Assembly (NCBI RefSeq): GCF_013523125.1
Contig: NZ_JAAMQJ010000013.1
Span: forward strand, 40,706-104,705
Direction of reading: 5' to 3'
Origin: Pseudomonas entomophila
GTDB lineage: Bacteria > Pseudomonadota > Gammaproteobacteria > Pseudomonadales > Pseudomonadaceae
DNA: 64,000 bases
Both the position numbers and the translations under genes were made by a program. Below are positions 1-10,305 of the stretch, piece after piece (position 1 is the stretch's first letter; the number at the start of each line of letters is the position of its first letter). A model generated the notes under the pieces. That model searched no databases. It was not told where the DNA came from and worked only from the letters and a program-made list of their open reading frames with translations.

Positions 1-3000
1 GGCGTGACCCTCGACGCTGGCGGCACGCAACTGAGCGGCATCGGCCAGGCCGGCTCGACCATCACCCTGCGCGATGCCGACGGTGCGGTGCTCGGCAGCG
101 CCACGGTCGGTAGCGACGGCGTCTTCACGGTGCCGCTGAACACCGCGCAAACCAATGGCGAATCGTTGTCGGTGATCGGCACCTCGCCGGCCGGCCAGAG
201 CAGCGACCCGGTCAACCTGGTGGCACCGGACACGACGATCCCTGCGCCGGTCACCGACCTCGTCGTCGAGGCCTCCGGCGACCAGCTCGGCGGCACTGGC
301 GAGCCAGGTGCCCAGGTCGTGGTCCGCGATGACAGCGGTGCGGTGATCGGCAGCACCACCGTGGCCGCCGATGGCAGCTTCGTGGTGTCCCTGACTGCGG
401 CACCCGCGGCCGGTCAGCCACTGCAAGTGGTGCAGATCGATCCGGCAGGCAACCGCTCCGAGCCGGTCCTGGCCGTGGCGGCCGACACCACGCCGCCTGC
501 GGCGCTGGTGGACGTCGCCATCTCCGCCGATGGCTCGATCGCCTCGGGCACCGGCGAGGTCGGCGCCCGTGTCGAGGTCTTCGCCGATGGCCAGCGTGTG
601 GGCACCGGCCAGGTGGGCGACAACGGTCGCTTCCAGATCACCCTGACGCCCGTCCAGGCCAATGGCCAGGCCCTGACCCTCACCCAGACCGACGCGGCCG
701 GCAACGTCTCGCCGAACGCCGACGTCACCGCGCCGGACATCCAGGCGCCGGAAGCCGTCACCGACCTGCTGCTGGCCGATGACGGCCTGAACCTGACCGG
801 TGCCGGCGAGCCCGGCGCCACGGTGCAGGTGCGCGACGCCAATGGCGCGATCATCGGCACCGGCACGGTCGAGGCCGACGGGCGCTTCGCGCTGACGCTG
901 GACACCGCCCAGCTCGACGGCCAGGCCCTGAGCGTGGCGCAGGTCGACGCCAGTGACAACGTCTCGCCCAGCGCGCCGTTGCAGGCACGCGACATCACCC
1001 CACCGGAGCCGGTGCAGAACCTGGCCGTGTCCAGCAATGGCGCGACCCTGACCGGTACCGGCGAAGTCGGTGCACGGGTCACCGTCACTGACGCCAACGG
1101 CGCCGCCCTGGGCAGTGCCACCGTCGCTGCCGATGGCAGCTTCAGCATCGCCCTGAGCACGGCCCAGGTCAGCGGTCAGACCCTGACCGTGGTGCAGACT
1201 GACGCCGCCGACAACGTCTCGCCTTCGGCCGAGGTCGATGCACCGGTCGTGCTGCTGGCACAACCGTCGGCCCTGCTCCTCGACGCCACCGGCACCGTGC
1301 TCAGCGGCAATGCGGCAGCCGGCGCCACGGTCGAAGTGCGCAGTGCCGATGGCACCCTGCTCGGCCGCGACGTCGTGGCCGCCGATGGCACCTTCGACGT
1401 CACCTTGAACGCCGCTCAGCTGAACGGCGAGACCCTGCAGGTCGTGGCCATCGACGGCGGGCGCACCTCCCTGCCCGTGGACCTGGTGGCGGAGGACACC
1501 ACGCCACCAGCGCCTGTCACGGCCTTGCAAATCAGCGCCGACGGGGCGACGGTGTCTGGCACCGGCGACCCGGGCAGCGAGGTCACCGTCACCCGCGGCG
1601 GCGTGACGCTGGGCACCGCCACGGTCGATGACGCGGGCGTGTTCGTGGTCACCCTCGCTCCGCCGGCGGTCACCGGCGATGCCTTGTCGGTGGTCGCCAG
1701 CGACGCCGCCGGTAACGACGCGGCGGCCGTCACCCTTGATGGCCCATTGGGCACGGAACTGGCACCACCGACCAACCTGCAGCTGTCCGCCGATGGCGTG
1801 ACCCTCACCGGCAGCGCGACGGTCGGTGGCACGGTGACCGTTCTCGGACTAGGCGGCGTGATGCTGGGCACCTCGGCGGCGGTCGGTGCCGACGGTACCT
1901 TCAGCCTCACCCTGTCGCCTGCGCAGACCAACGGCCAGACCCTCAACGCCAGCGTCACCCTCGGCGACCAGACCTCGGTCTCGACCTCGCTGGTCGCGGC
2001 CGACACCACGGCTCCCGAGGCGCCGGTCACCACGACGGTGGCCGCCGATGGCAGCGTGCTCAGCGGGCGTGGCGAAGCCGGTGCCTCGGTGCGCGTCACC
2101 GATGCCAACGGTACAGTGCTCGGCACGGCCACGGTCAGCGCGGCAGGTCTGTTCACCGTCACGCTGGCGCCTGCCCAGGCCAATGGCCAGGCCCTGACGC
2201 TGACGCAAACCGATGCAGCCGGTAACGTTTCGGCCGAAGCCACATTGACCGCGCCGGACATCCAGCCACCGAGCGCACCGACCGAGGTCGTGCTGAACGC
2301 CGCAGGCACCGTGGTCAGTGGCCGTGGCGAGGCCGGCGCAAGTGTCCAGGTGCGCAGCGCCGATGGCACCCTGCTGGCCGACGGCGTGGTCGATGCCAGC
2401 GGTGCCTTCCGCGTGACCTTGCCGGCACCGCAGCTGACCGGCGCCGCCCTGCGCGTCGAACTGACCGATGCCGCCGACAACACCTCGGCCGCGACCCCAT
2501 TGCTCACGCCTGACCGTACGCCGCCAGCGGCGGTCACCGACCTGTCGGTCAGTAGCGATGGCAGCGTGCTGGTCGGGCGTGGCGAAGCTGGAGCCAGGGT
2601 CGAGGTGCGCGATGCCAGCGGCACCCTGCTCGGCACCGCCTCCGTCGCGGCCAGCGGCGACTTCTCGGTCCGGCTCGCACCGGCACCGGCCAACGGCCAG
2701 ACGGTCGAGGTGGTCCAGGTCGATGCGGCGGGCAACGTGTCCGACGACGCTCTGGTCACTGCACCGGACATCAGCGCGCCGGCCATCCTGACCAACGTCG
2801 TCATCAACGGTGACGGGCAGATCGTCACCGGCAAGGGCGAACCGGGCGCGACGGTGTTCGTGCGCGGCCTGGACGGCACCGAGCTGGGCTCGGCGCTGGT
2901 CAATGCCAATGGCTCGTTCAGCGTCACCTTGAACCCGGCGCAGATCAATGCCGAGCCGTTGACCATCAACCAGGAGGATCCACCCGGCAACGAAGGGCCG

Positions 3001-6000
3001 GCCATCGACCTGACCGCGCCGGACCTGACCCCACCGGCCGCACCCAGCGAGCTGGCCCTGAGCGTCAACGGCCTGCAGTTCAGCGGCACTGCCGAAGTTG
3101 GCAGTACCGTCACCGTCAGCGCGTTCGATGGGCGCGTCCTGGGCCGTACCGTGGTCAACGCCACGGGCCGCTTCCAGCTCACCCTGGAGCAGGCCCAGCT
3201 CGATGGTCAGGTGCTGAGCGTCACGGCGCGCGATGCCGCCGGCAACGTCTCGCCCTCGACGCTCCTGACAGCCGTCGACCTCACCCCGCCAGGCATTCCG
3301 ATGGACCTGTCGGTGTCGGTCGATGGCAGCACCCTCAGCGGTCTGGGTGAGCCCGGTGCGCTGATCATCGTCAGCAGCGCCTCGGGCGTGCCCTCGGGCA
3401 GCGCCACCGTCACCGCCAACGGCACCTTCAACATTCCGCTGATACCGCCGGTCCAACCGGGTACGGTCCTCAGCGTGGCGCAGAGCGACGCGGCCGGTAA
3501 CGTCTCCGGCCCCGTGGTGATCACCGCGCCTGGTGAACTGGCCCCGGACACGCCGAGCGATCTGGCCCTGAGTGCCAATGGCCTGGTGGTGACCGGTACC
3601 GGCACGCCGGGGTCGAGCATCGCCGTGCATGCACTCGACGGTCGCTTGCTCGGTGTGGCCCAGGTCAATCCGGATGGCAGCTTCCGGGTGAACCTGACCA
3701 CTGCCCAGCTCAATGGCGAGGTGCTCACCGTCAACGCCAGCAACGCCGACGGCATCAACTCCGGCCCCAATCAGCTGATCGCCGCCGACCTTACGCCACC
3801 GGCCGCCTTGACCGACTATCAACTGTCGATCGACGGCCTGACCGTGACCGGGCGTGGCGAAACCGGTGCCCGCGTCATCGTCAGTGATGCCAACGGCCTG
3901 GATCTGGGGACGGCCGTGGTCGGGGCCGACGGGCGCTTCAGCGTCACCCTCGACAGCGCGCAGCTCAACGGGCAGACCCTGAGCCTGACCCAGACCGACG
4001 ACGCCGGTAACGAATCGGCTGCCGTCAGCCTGCTCGCCGCCGACCGTCAGGCGCCGCTGGCGGCGACCGACGTGGCGATCGACCAGACTGGCACGTTGGT
4101 CACCGGCGTCGGCGAAGCCGGCAGCACGGTGACGGTCACCAACGCCGCCGGCCTGGTGCTGGGCACGGGCGTGGTGCGGGTCGACGGCACCTTCGCCGTC
4201 GCGCTGACGCCACCGCAGATCAACGGCCAGGCCCTGGACGTGACCCTGACCGATGCCGCCGGCAACGTGTCGCCGATCACCGACGCCACGGCCATCGACA
4301 CCACCGCGCCCCTGGCGCTGAGCAACCTGGCGTTCAACGCCACCGGTGCCAGCATCACCGGCCGCGGCGAAGCCGGAGCCGTGGTCACGGCACGCAATGC
4401 CGCCGGCGACAGCCTGGGCACCGTGGTGGTCGGCGCGACCGGTGCCTTCACCCTGGTGCTCACCCCGGCGCAGGCCAATGGCGAAGCCGTCACCTTGGTG
4501 CAGGCCGACGCCAGCGGCAACGTCTCGCCGGCCTCGAACCTGGTGGCGCCGGATATCACCGCACCGCTGGCCCTGCAGAACGTGGCCATCAACGCGGCCG
4601 GCAGCGTGGTCACCGGCGCCGGTGAAGTGGGCGCGCAGGTCACCGTGCGCAGCGCGACCGGCACCCTGCTCGGCAGCGGTACCGTGCAGGCCGATGGCAG
4701 CTTCGCCATCACCCTGAACACGCCGCAGATCAACCTGCAGGCCCTGAACGTGCAGCAGGCCGACGGCCAGGGCAACCTGAGCCCGATCACCGCGCTCACC
4801 GCGCCGGACCTGACGCCGCCAGCCGCTGCCACCAACCTGGTGGTCGCCGGCAACGGCACGGCCCTCACCGGCAGCGCCGAAGCCGGTGCGCAGGTGCGCA
4901 TCAGCCGGGTCGGTGGCGAAGTCATCGACACGGTGACGGTGGGCGCCAACGGCACCTTCAGCGCTACCCTCACCCCTGCTCTGGTCAACGGCGAAGCGCT
5001 GGCGGTGGTGGTCATCGATCCGGCCGGCAACCTGTCGCCGACCAGTACCCTGACGGCGCCCGATATCACGGCACCGAACCCGGTGGCCGACCTGTCGATC
5101 AACCCGGCTGGCACCCAACTGGCAGGCACCGGTGAACCCGGCGCCACCGTCAACGTGTTCCTCGGCGCCACACGCCTGGGCACCGCGACGGTCGATGCCA
5201 GCGGCAACTTCGTGGTGACCCTCAGCCCGGCGCAGCTCAACGGTCAACTGTTGAGCGTGGTGCAGGCCGATGCCGCAGGCAATGCCGCCACGGCGGTCGA
5301 GCTGGCTGCACCGGACACTACACCGCCTGCGGTGCCGACCAACCTCGCCCTGGCCAGCAACGGCCTGGCCGTGACGGGTGTCGGCGAAGCCGGTGCGCGG
5401 GTGCAGGTCACGGCGGCCGACCAGACGGTACTGGGCGTCGCCCAGGTCGGCACCGATGGACGCTTCAGCGTCACCTTGTCCAGCGTGCAGGCCAACGGTC
5501 AGACCCTGACCGTGCGCCAGGTCGACGCAGCGGGCAACAGCTCGCCGACGGTGGCCTTGCAGGCCCCTGACACCACCGCGCCGGTCGCCGTCGCCGACCT
5601 GACGCTGAGCGTCAATGGCCTGGTGCTGTCCGGCACTGGCGAGGCCGGGGCCACGGTCCGCGTGAACGGTACCGGTGGCGTGTTGGGCACGGCCACGGTG
5701 GGCGGCGACGGAACCTTCTCGGTCACCCTGGCCAGCCCGCAGCTCAACGGTCAGGCCCTGTCCCTGGTGCAGGTCGACGCCGCAGGCAATGTGTCGCCGT
5801 CGGCGGCCTTGACCGCCCGCGACATCACGCCGCCCGGCGTGCCGGTGATCGAAACGAGCGAGGTCGGCTTCCTCATCGGGACGGCCGAGGCCGGTGCCCG
5901 CGTCACCGTGACCACGGCCAGTGGTACGCTGGTCGGCACCGCCGTGGTCGAGGCCAACGGCAGCTTCGCGGTGGTCTACACCACGGCGCAGCAAAACGGA

Positions 6001-8110
6001 GAGCCCCTGACCATCACGGTTCGGGACGCCGCCGACAACGTCTCCACACCGCTGGTGATCACCTCGCCGGACATCACCCCACCGCTGCCGGTGACCGACC
6101 TGTCGCTCAACGCCGGCTTCAACCAGCTGTTCGGTCGTGGCGAAGCCGGGGCCACGGTGACGGTGCGCATCGGTAACGGTACGGCGCTTGGCTCTGCCGT
6201 GGTCGGTGCCGATGGGCCCTTCGTGGTGACCCTGTCGCCCGCAGCGTCGTTCCTGCAGGTGCTCAACGTGACCCAGGTGGACGCGTCGGACAATCCCTCG
6301 TCCGTGGCGACCATCACCGTACCGCTGGTGCTGCCGCCGGAAACGCCGACCAACCTGGTGCTGGATACGGCAGGGACCACGTTGACCGGGCGTGCGACGC
6401 CCAACGTGCGCATCGACGTGTTCGGAGCCGACCGCACCACCCTGCTCGGTTCCACCACGGTGGCTGAAAACGGCGCGTTCAGCGTGCAGCTGAGCGCACC
6501 GCAGACCAATGGCCAGAGCCTGACGGTGACCGCCAACATCGCGTTGGTCGGGCCTTCCCTGCCCGCCATCGTCATCGCTGCCGACACCACGCCGCCGGTG
6601 GCCTTGGCCAACCTCTCGCTCAATGGCAGCGGTACGATCGTCACCGGTACCGGTGAAGCGGGCGCCACGGCGATCATCAGCACGGCCGCTGGCGTGGAGC
6701 TGGGCCGCGCGGTCATCGGAGCCAACGGCAGCTTCAGCGTGACCTTGAGCAGTGCCCAGACCAACGGGCAGGTGCTGAACGCCGTGCAGGTCGACGGTGG
6801 CGCCAACTTGTCGCCTGCGGTGCAGCTCACCGCCGCCGACACCACTGCGCCTCTGCTGGCCACCAACCTGGCGCTCAACGCGGCTGGCACTCGCCTGACC
6901 GGCATCGGCGAGGCCGGGACGGTGGTGCGTGTCACCAGCGGCACCACACTGCTGGGCCTGGGCACGGTCGCCGCCGACGGCACCTTCGCCATTACCCTGA
7001 CGCCGCCGCAGACCAATGGCCAGTCCCTGGCTGTGACTCTGACCGATGCTGCCGCCAATGTCTCCGACGTGGCGACCCTCGTCGCAGCGGACATCACCGC
7101 ACCGGTGGCGCCAGGCAACCTGGCGCTGGTCGGCAACGGTCTGCAACTGACCGGCACCGGCGAAGCGGGTGCGATCGTCTCGGTCAGCACGGCGGCCGGT
7201 CTGCCGCTGGGCAGTGCCCGGGTCGGTGCCGACGGCAACTTCAGCGTGCTGTTGGCCAGCCCGCAGACCAACGGCCAGGTGCTGACCGTGCGCCAGGCCG
7301 ATGCGGCCGGCAACCTGTCGCCGACGGTCACGACAACGGCGGGCGACACCACGCCTCCGGCCCTGGCGAGCAACCTGGCCGTCACCGGCAACGGCGCCAC
7401 CCTGAGCGGGAGCGGCGAGGTCGGTGCGCAGGTGACGGTGACCAATGCCGCCGGGCAGACCCTGGGCACCGCGACGGTCGGTGCGACGGGCCAGTTCAGC
7501 GTCACCCTGTCGCCGCCTCAGCTCGACGGGCAACTGCTCAACGTGCGCCTGACCGACGCCGCGCAGAACGTCTCGGCCCCGGCCGTGATCACCGCGCCGG
7601 ACACCACCCCACCGGTGGCCCCGGCCAGTGCCACGGTCAATGCCTCGGGTACCCTGGTCAGCGGCACCGGCATCGCCGGCGACCGCATCGTGGTCAAGAA
7701 CGGCGCCGCCGAACTGGGCACGGCCGTGGTGGCTGCCAACGGCAGCTGGTCGCTGGTGCTGAACCCACCGCTGACCAACTTCCAGGCCCTTACGCTGACC
7801 CAGCTGGACGCGGCCGGCAACGTCTCGCCAACCCTGGTGGTCAACGCGCCGGACCTGACGCCACCGGTGGCGGCCAGCGGGCTGCAACTGAGCACCGATG
7901 GCCTGACCCTCTCAGGCTCCGCCGAAGTCGGTGCCACGGTCAGCGTGCGTGGCCTGGGCGGCACGGTGCTGGGCACGGCGGTGGCGCAGGCCAACGGCAG
8001 CTTCAGCGTCGGCTTGCGCACGGCGCAGATCAACGGTGAGACCTTGACCGTGGTGGTCACCGACGGACGCGGCAACGCCTCGCCAGCCGCGACCCTGGTG
8101 GCGCCGGACA
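1..8110 (+). repeat. Tandem array of about 32 Ig-like coding repeats of roughly 255 bp
   Basis: The coding sequence repeats with a period of 252-258 bp and every copy is in frame. Copies are diverged, so they are protein-domain repeats rather than recent identical duplications. The right edge is where the DTTPP-type linker gives way to the non-Ig C-terminal region. Repeat number is an estimate from total length divided by period. Confidence 0.85.
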
Positions 8111-10212
8111 TCGATGCCGACCGTCCGGTGGTGGCCAGCGACAACCTGGCCACGGCCACGGTAACCCTGGCGCCGGTGACCTCGGTGAGCAACCAGAACG
8201 AGACCTTCCCCACGTTGATCGGCGTGGGCTTCACCCACACCTTCAACTTCACCGTGGCGGCGGGTACCACCGCCAAGCCGACCCTGACCCTGACCAACGC
8301 CGGCGTGCTCGATCTCAGTACCCAGGCGACCTACACCTTGCAGGTCAAGGACGCCAATGGGGTCTGGCAGACCATCGGCGCCACCGGCAGCGGCGGTCTG
8401 CTCGACCTGCAACTGCTCAGCGGCACCGGCGTGCGCATCAGTGCCGGCACCCTGCAGGCCGGCGAGTATCGCCTCAACTTCGTCAGCAACAGCGTCAGCG
8501 TCATCACCAACATCGACTCGAACCTGCGCCTGGACGTTACCAGCCTGACCCAGTTCCAGGGCACGGCAGGGGCGGCGGTCACCGGCAACGTGATCAACGA
8601 CCTGGGCACCGACGGCACGGCCGACATCACCGGGCCGGACAACGGCGCGGTGCTGCGCGTGCAGAGCGGCGGGAATTACGTCAACGCCGAGACCGGCACG
8701 GTGGTGCAAGGCCTGTACGGCACCCTGACCCTCGATGGCCAGGGCAACTACAGCTACCGCGCCACCGGCACGGCCAGCAGCGTGGGCAAGGTCGATGTGT
8801 TCAACTACCAGCTGGTGCACCCGAACGGCTTGTCCGATACCGCCACGCTGTACGTGCGCATCGACAGCCCGCAGGCGGTCGAGGTCTGGAACAACGCCAA
8901 CCTGGCGGCCCCGGCCGTGGTGGTCGACGCCATCAACGACGTGGCCAGCACCCGCATCAGCCTGGCCAACCTGGAGACCACCACCACCACCAACCTGGGG
9001 ACGGTCACCTCGATCGCGCTCACCGGCGGTTCGGGGCAGTACGGCTTCACCGTCAGCCCCAACACCGTCAGTGACCTGACCTTGACCTTGACGTCCACCA
9101 GCCTGGCGTCGCTGGCCAACTCGGTCAACCTGAGTCTGTCCAAGCTCAACACGGCGACCGGGCAGTACGTGCTGGTCAAGAGCTGGAACGGCGCGGCGCT
9201 GGTGACGCTGGGCGGCGGCAGCCGCGGCGTGATCATCGAGGACCAGACCCCGGGTACCTACCGGGTCAACGTCAGCGTCGGCGGCCTGGCGGTGCTGACC
9301 AGCCTCAACGTCAGCCTCACCAACGTGGCCACCTACACCAACCAGTTCGTGGTCGGCAGCTACACGCCGGTGACCGGCAACCTGCTCACCGACACCGCCG
9401 GTGGCAGCGCCGACGTGCTCGGTTCGGCCTTCACCACGCTGTCGGTGCTGGCGGCGGCCAACACCTACGTGCAGCCGGGCTACAACGGCACCAGCATCGC
9501 CGGCACCTACGGCACCCTGCTGGTCAAGGCCGATGGCAGCTATGCCTACACCTTGAACGCCGGGCTCAGCTCGACGGTGATCGGCCAGACGGACACCTTC
9601 ACCTACCGCTTGACGCACCCCAACGGCACCAGCGACACCGCCACCCTGACGGTCGGGCTGAACCAGGCCGGTGCGGTATCGGCGCGCATGGCCCTGGCCA
9701 GCGTCGACAGCGACGACACCGCCCTCCATGCGCTGGCGGCGTCCGACGAGCATGCGCTGCTGGGCACCGACGGCAACGACACGCTCGACGGCAGCCAGGG
9801 CGGCGCGGTCACGCTCGGTGGCGGTGCGGGTGACGACACCTTGATCATCAGCGACCTGAACTTCGCTTCGGTCGACGGTGGCACTGGCACCGACACCCTG
9901 CTCTGGGCCGGTGGCGATGCGGCGATCGACCTGGGCGAGCTGCAGGACCGCCTCAGTCACATCGAGATGATCGACCTGAACGACACCAGCGCTGTGGACC
10001 TCACGGTCAGCCTGGCCGACCTGGTCTCGATCACTGACAGCGACGCCGGCACCCTGCTGATCAAGGGCAACGACCAGGACAGCGTGCACTTGTCTGGCGA
10101 TTGGAAAGCAGATGGCCTACAGGTTGCTGAAGGTCTGACCTACACTCAATACACGCCACAGGAGGACCCGACTCACCAACTCTGGGTACAGAACGGCATA
10201 CACGTGGTTTGA
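1..10212 (+). CDS. lapF: Giant surface adhesin, LapF-like, 3' part (5' end outside window)
   Basis: The frame is open from base 1, so this is the C-terminal 3403 codons of a larger secreted adhesin. About 32 Ig-like beta-sandwich repeats of 84-86 residues run to roughly base 8110. Each carries cores such as GTGEAGATV, LGTATV, NGQ.L and DAAGNVSP and ends in DTTPP-like linkers. Two related non-Ig modules of about 255 residues follow (about 8111-8875 and 8876-9660). The C-terminus has RTX-like Ca-binding turns (GTDGNDTLDG, GGGAGDDTL, about 9757-9850) and an acidic/hydrophobic tail typical of a type I secretion signal. The protein should reach the cell surface through the transporter encoded directly downstream. 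The family is known for cell-cell and cell-surface adhesion in biofilms. The order adhesin, TolC, ABC, HlyD is that of the P. putida lapF locus, hence the name; another Bap-type adhesin remains possible. Confidence 0.85.
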   Translation, partial: GVTLDAGGTQLSGIGQAGSTITLRDADGAVLGSATVGSDGVFTVPLNTAQTNGESLSVIGTSPAGQSSDPVNLVAPDTTIPAPVTDLVVEASGDQLGGTGEPGAQVVVRDDSGAVIGSTTVAADGSFVVSLTAAPAAGQPLQVVQIDPAGNRSEPVLAVAADTTPPAALVDVAISADGSIASGTGEVGARVEVFADGQRVGTGQVGDNGRFQITLTPVQANGQALTLTQTDAAGNVSPNADVTAPDIQAPEAVTDLLLADDGLNLTGAGEPGATVQVRDANGAIIGTGTVEADGRFALTLDTAQLDGQALSVAQVDASDNVSPSAPLQARDITPPEPVQNLAVSSNGATLTGTGEVGARVTVTDANGAALGSATVAADGSFSIALSTAQVSGQTLTVVQTDAADNVSPSAEVDAPVVLLAQPSALLLDATGTVLSGNAAAGATVEVRSADGTLLGRDVVAADGTFDVTLNAAQLNGETLQVVAIDGGRTSLPVDLVAEDTTPPAPVTALQISADGATVSGTGDPGSEVTVTRGGVTLGTATVDDAGVFVVTLAPPAVTGDALSVVASDAAGNDAAAVTLDGPLGTELAPPTNLQLSADGVTLTGSATVGGTVTVLGLGGVMLGTSAAVGADGTFSLTLSPAQTNGQTLNASVTLGDQTSVSTSLVAADTTAPEAPVTTTVAADGSVLSGRGEAGASVRVTDANGTVLGTATVSAAGLFTVTLAPAQANGQALTLTQTDAAGNVSAEATLTAPDIQPPSAPTEVVLNAAGTVVSGRGEAGASVQVRSADGTLLADGVVDASGAFRVTLPAPQLTGAALRVELTDAADNTSAATPLLTPDRTPPAAVTDLSVSSDGSVLVGRGEAGARVEVRDASGTLLGTASVAASGDFSVRLAPAPANGQTVEVVQVDAAGNVSDDALVTAPDISAPAILTNVVINGDGQIVTGKGEPGATVFVRGLDGTELGSALVNANGSFSVTLNPAQINAEPLTINQEDPPGNEGPAIDLTAPDLTPPAAPSELALSVNGLQFSGTAEVGSTVTVSAFDGRVLGRTVVNATGRFQLTLEQAQLDGQVLSVTARDAAGNVSPSTLLTAVDLTPPGIPMDLSVSVDGSTLSGLGEPGALIIVSSASGVPSGSATVTANGTFNIPLIPPVQPGTVLSVAQSDAAGNVSGPVVITAPGELAPDTPSDLALSANGLVVTGTGTPGSSIAVHALDGRLLGVAQVNPDGSFRVNLTTAQLNGEVLTVNASNADGINSGPNQLIAADLTPPAALTDYQLSIDGLTVTGRGETGARVIVSDANGLDLGTAVVGADGRFSVTLDSAQLNGQTLSLTQTDDAGNESAAVSLLAADRQAPLAATDVAIDQTGTLVTGVGEAGSTVTVTNAAGLVLGTGVVRVDGTFAVALTPPQINGQALDVTLTDAAGNVSPITDATAIDTTAPLALSNLAFNATGASITGRGEAGAVVTARNAAGDSLGTVVVGATGAFTLVLTPAQANGEAVTLVQADASGNVSPASNLVAPDITAPLALQNVAINAAGSVVTGAGEVGAQVTVRSATGTLLGSGTVQADGSFAITLNTPQINLQALNVQQADGQGNLSPITALTAPDLTPPAAATNLVVAGNGTALTGSAEAGAQVRISRVGGEVIDTVTVGANGTFSATLTPALVNGEALAVVVIDPAGNLSPTSTLTAPDITAPNPVADLSINPAGTQLAGTGEPGATVNVFLGATRLGTATVDASGNFVVTLSPAQLNGQLLSVVQADAAGNAATAVELAAPDTTPPAVPTNLALASNGLAVTGVGEAGARVQVTAADQTVLGVAQVGTDGRFSVTLSSVQANGQTLTVRQVDAAGNSSPTVALQAPDTTAPVAVADLTLSVNGLVLSGTGEAGATVRVNGTGGVLGTATVGGDGTFSVTLASPQLNGQALSLVQVDAAGNVSPSAALTARDITPPGVPVIETSEVGFLIGTAEAGARVTVTTASGTLVGTAVVEANGSFAVVYTTAQQNGEPLTITVRDAADNVSTPLVITSPDITPPLPVTDLSLNAGFNQLFGRGEAGATVTVRIGNGTALGSAVVGADGPFVVTLSPAASFLQVLNVTQVDASDNPSSVATITVPLVLPPETPTNLVLDTAGTTLTGRATPNVRIDVFGADRTTLLGSTTVAENGAFSVQLSAPQTNGQSLTVTANIALVGPSLPAIVIAADTTPPVALANLSLNGSGTIVTGTGEAGATAIISTAAGVELGRAVIGANGSFSVTLSSAQTNGQVLNAVQVDGGANLSPAVQLTAADTTAPLLATNLALNAAGTRLTGIGEAGTVVRVTSGTTLLGLGTVAADGTFAITLTPPQTNGQSLAVTLTDAAANVSDVATLVAADITAPVAPGNLALVGNGLQLTGTGEAGAIVSVSTAAGLPLGSARVGADGNFSVLLASPQTNGQVLTVRQADAAGNLSPTVTTTAGDTTPPALASNLAVTGNGATLSGSGEVGAQVTVTNAAGQTLGTATVGATGQFSVTLSPPQLDGQLLNVRLTDAAQNVSAPAVITAPDTTPPVAPASATVNASGTLVSGTGIAGDRIVVKNGAAELGTAVVAANGSWSLVLNPPLTNFQALTLTQLDAAGNVSPTLVVNAPDLTPPVAASGLQLSTDGLTLSGSAEVGATVSVRGLGGTVLGTAVAQANGSFSVGLRTAQINGETLTVVVTDGRGNASPAATLVAPDIDADRPVVASDNLATATVTLAPVTSVSNQNETFPTLIGVGFTHTFNFTVAAGTTAKPTLTLTNAGVLDLSTQATYTLQVKDANGVWQTIGATGSGGLLDLQLLSGTGVRISAGTLQAGEYRLNFVSNSVSVITNIDSNLRLDVTSLTQFQGTAGAAVTGNVINDLGTDGTADITGPDNGAVLRVQSGGNYVNAETGTVVQGLYGTLTLDGQGNYSYRATGTASSVGKVDVFNYQLVHPNGLSDTATLYVRIDSPQAVEVWNNANLAAPAVVVDAINDVASTRISLANLETTTTTNLGTVTSIALTGGSGQYGFTVSPNTVSDLTLTLTSTSLASLANSVNLSLSKLNTATGQYVLVKSWNGAALVTLGGGSRGVIIEDQTPGTYRVNVSVGGLAVLTSLNVSLTNVATYTNQFVVGSYTPVTGNLLTDTAGGSADVLGSAFTTLSVLAAANTYVQPGYNGTSIAGTYGTLLVKADGSYAYTLNAGLSSTVIGQTDTFTYRLTHPNGTSDTATLTVGLNQAGAVSARMALASVDSDDTALHALAASDEHALLGTDGNDTLDGSQGGAVTLGGGAGDDTLIISDLNFASVDGGTGTDTLLWAGGDAAIDLGELQDRLSHIEMIDLNDTSAVDLTVSLADLVSITDSDAGTLLIKGNDQDSVHLSGDWKADGLQVAEGLTYTQYTPQEDPTHQLWVQNGIHVV

Positions 10213-10237
10213 CACAAGGACGGCGTCGCACGCCTGA

Positions 10238-10253
10238 CCGGGGGCAACCCCGG
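10238..10253 (+). promoter_or_regulatory. GC-rich hairpin between adhesin and secretion genes
   Basis: CCGGGG and CCCCGG flank a GCAA tetraloop, 26 bases after the adhesin stop and about 50 before the TolC-like gene. There is no T-run, so it is a poor intrinsic terminator. It may lower read-through or protect the mRNA end, which would set adhesin and transporter expression apart. Confidence 0.4.
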
Positions 10254-10305
10254 CTTGGCGCGCCGCGTCAGTATTATCAGTAAGGGAATAATGTGATCGC
10301 AGCCT

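Noticed and set aside
1849..7887. Open frame of 2012 codons on the minus strand under the adhesin gene
   Set aside because: It is a shadow of the repetitive GC-rich coding strand. Its product is Arg/Gln/Gly-rich low-complexity sequence with the same repeat period and no recognisable domain.
1..8110. Regular repeats that might suggest a CRISPR array or satellite
   Set aside because: The 255-bp period is in frame and encodes Ig-like domains; units are diverged and have no short-repeat/spacer structure.
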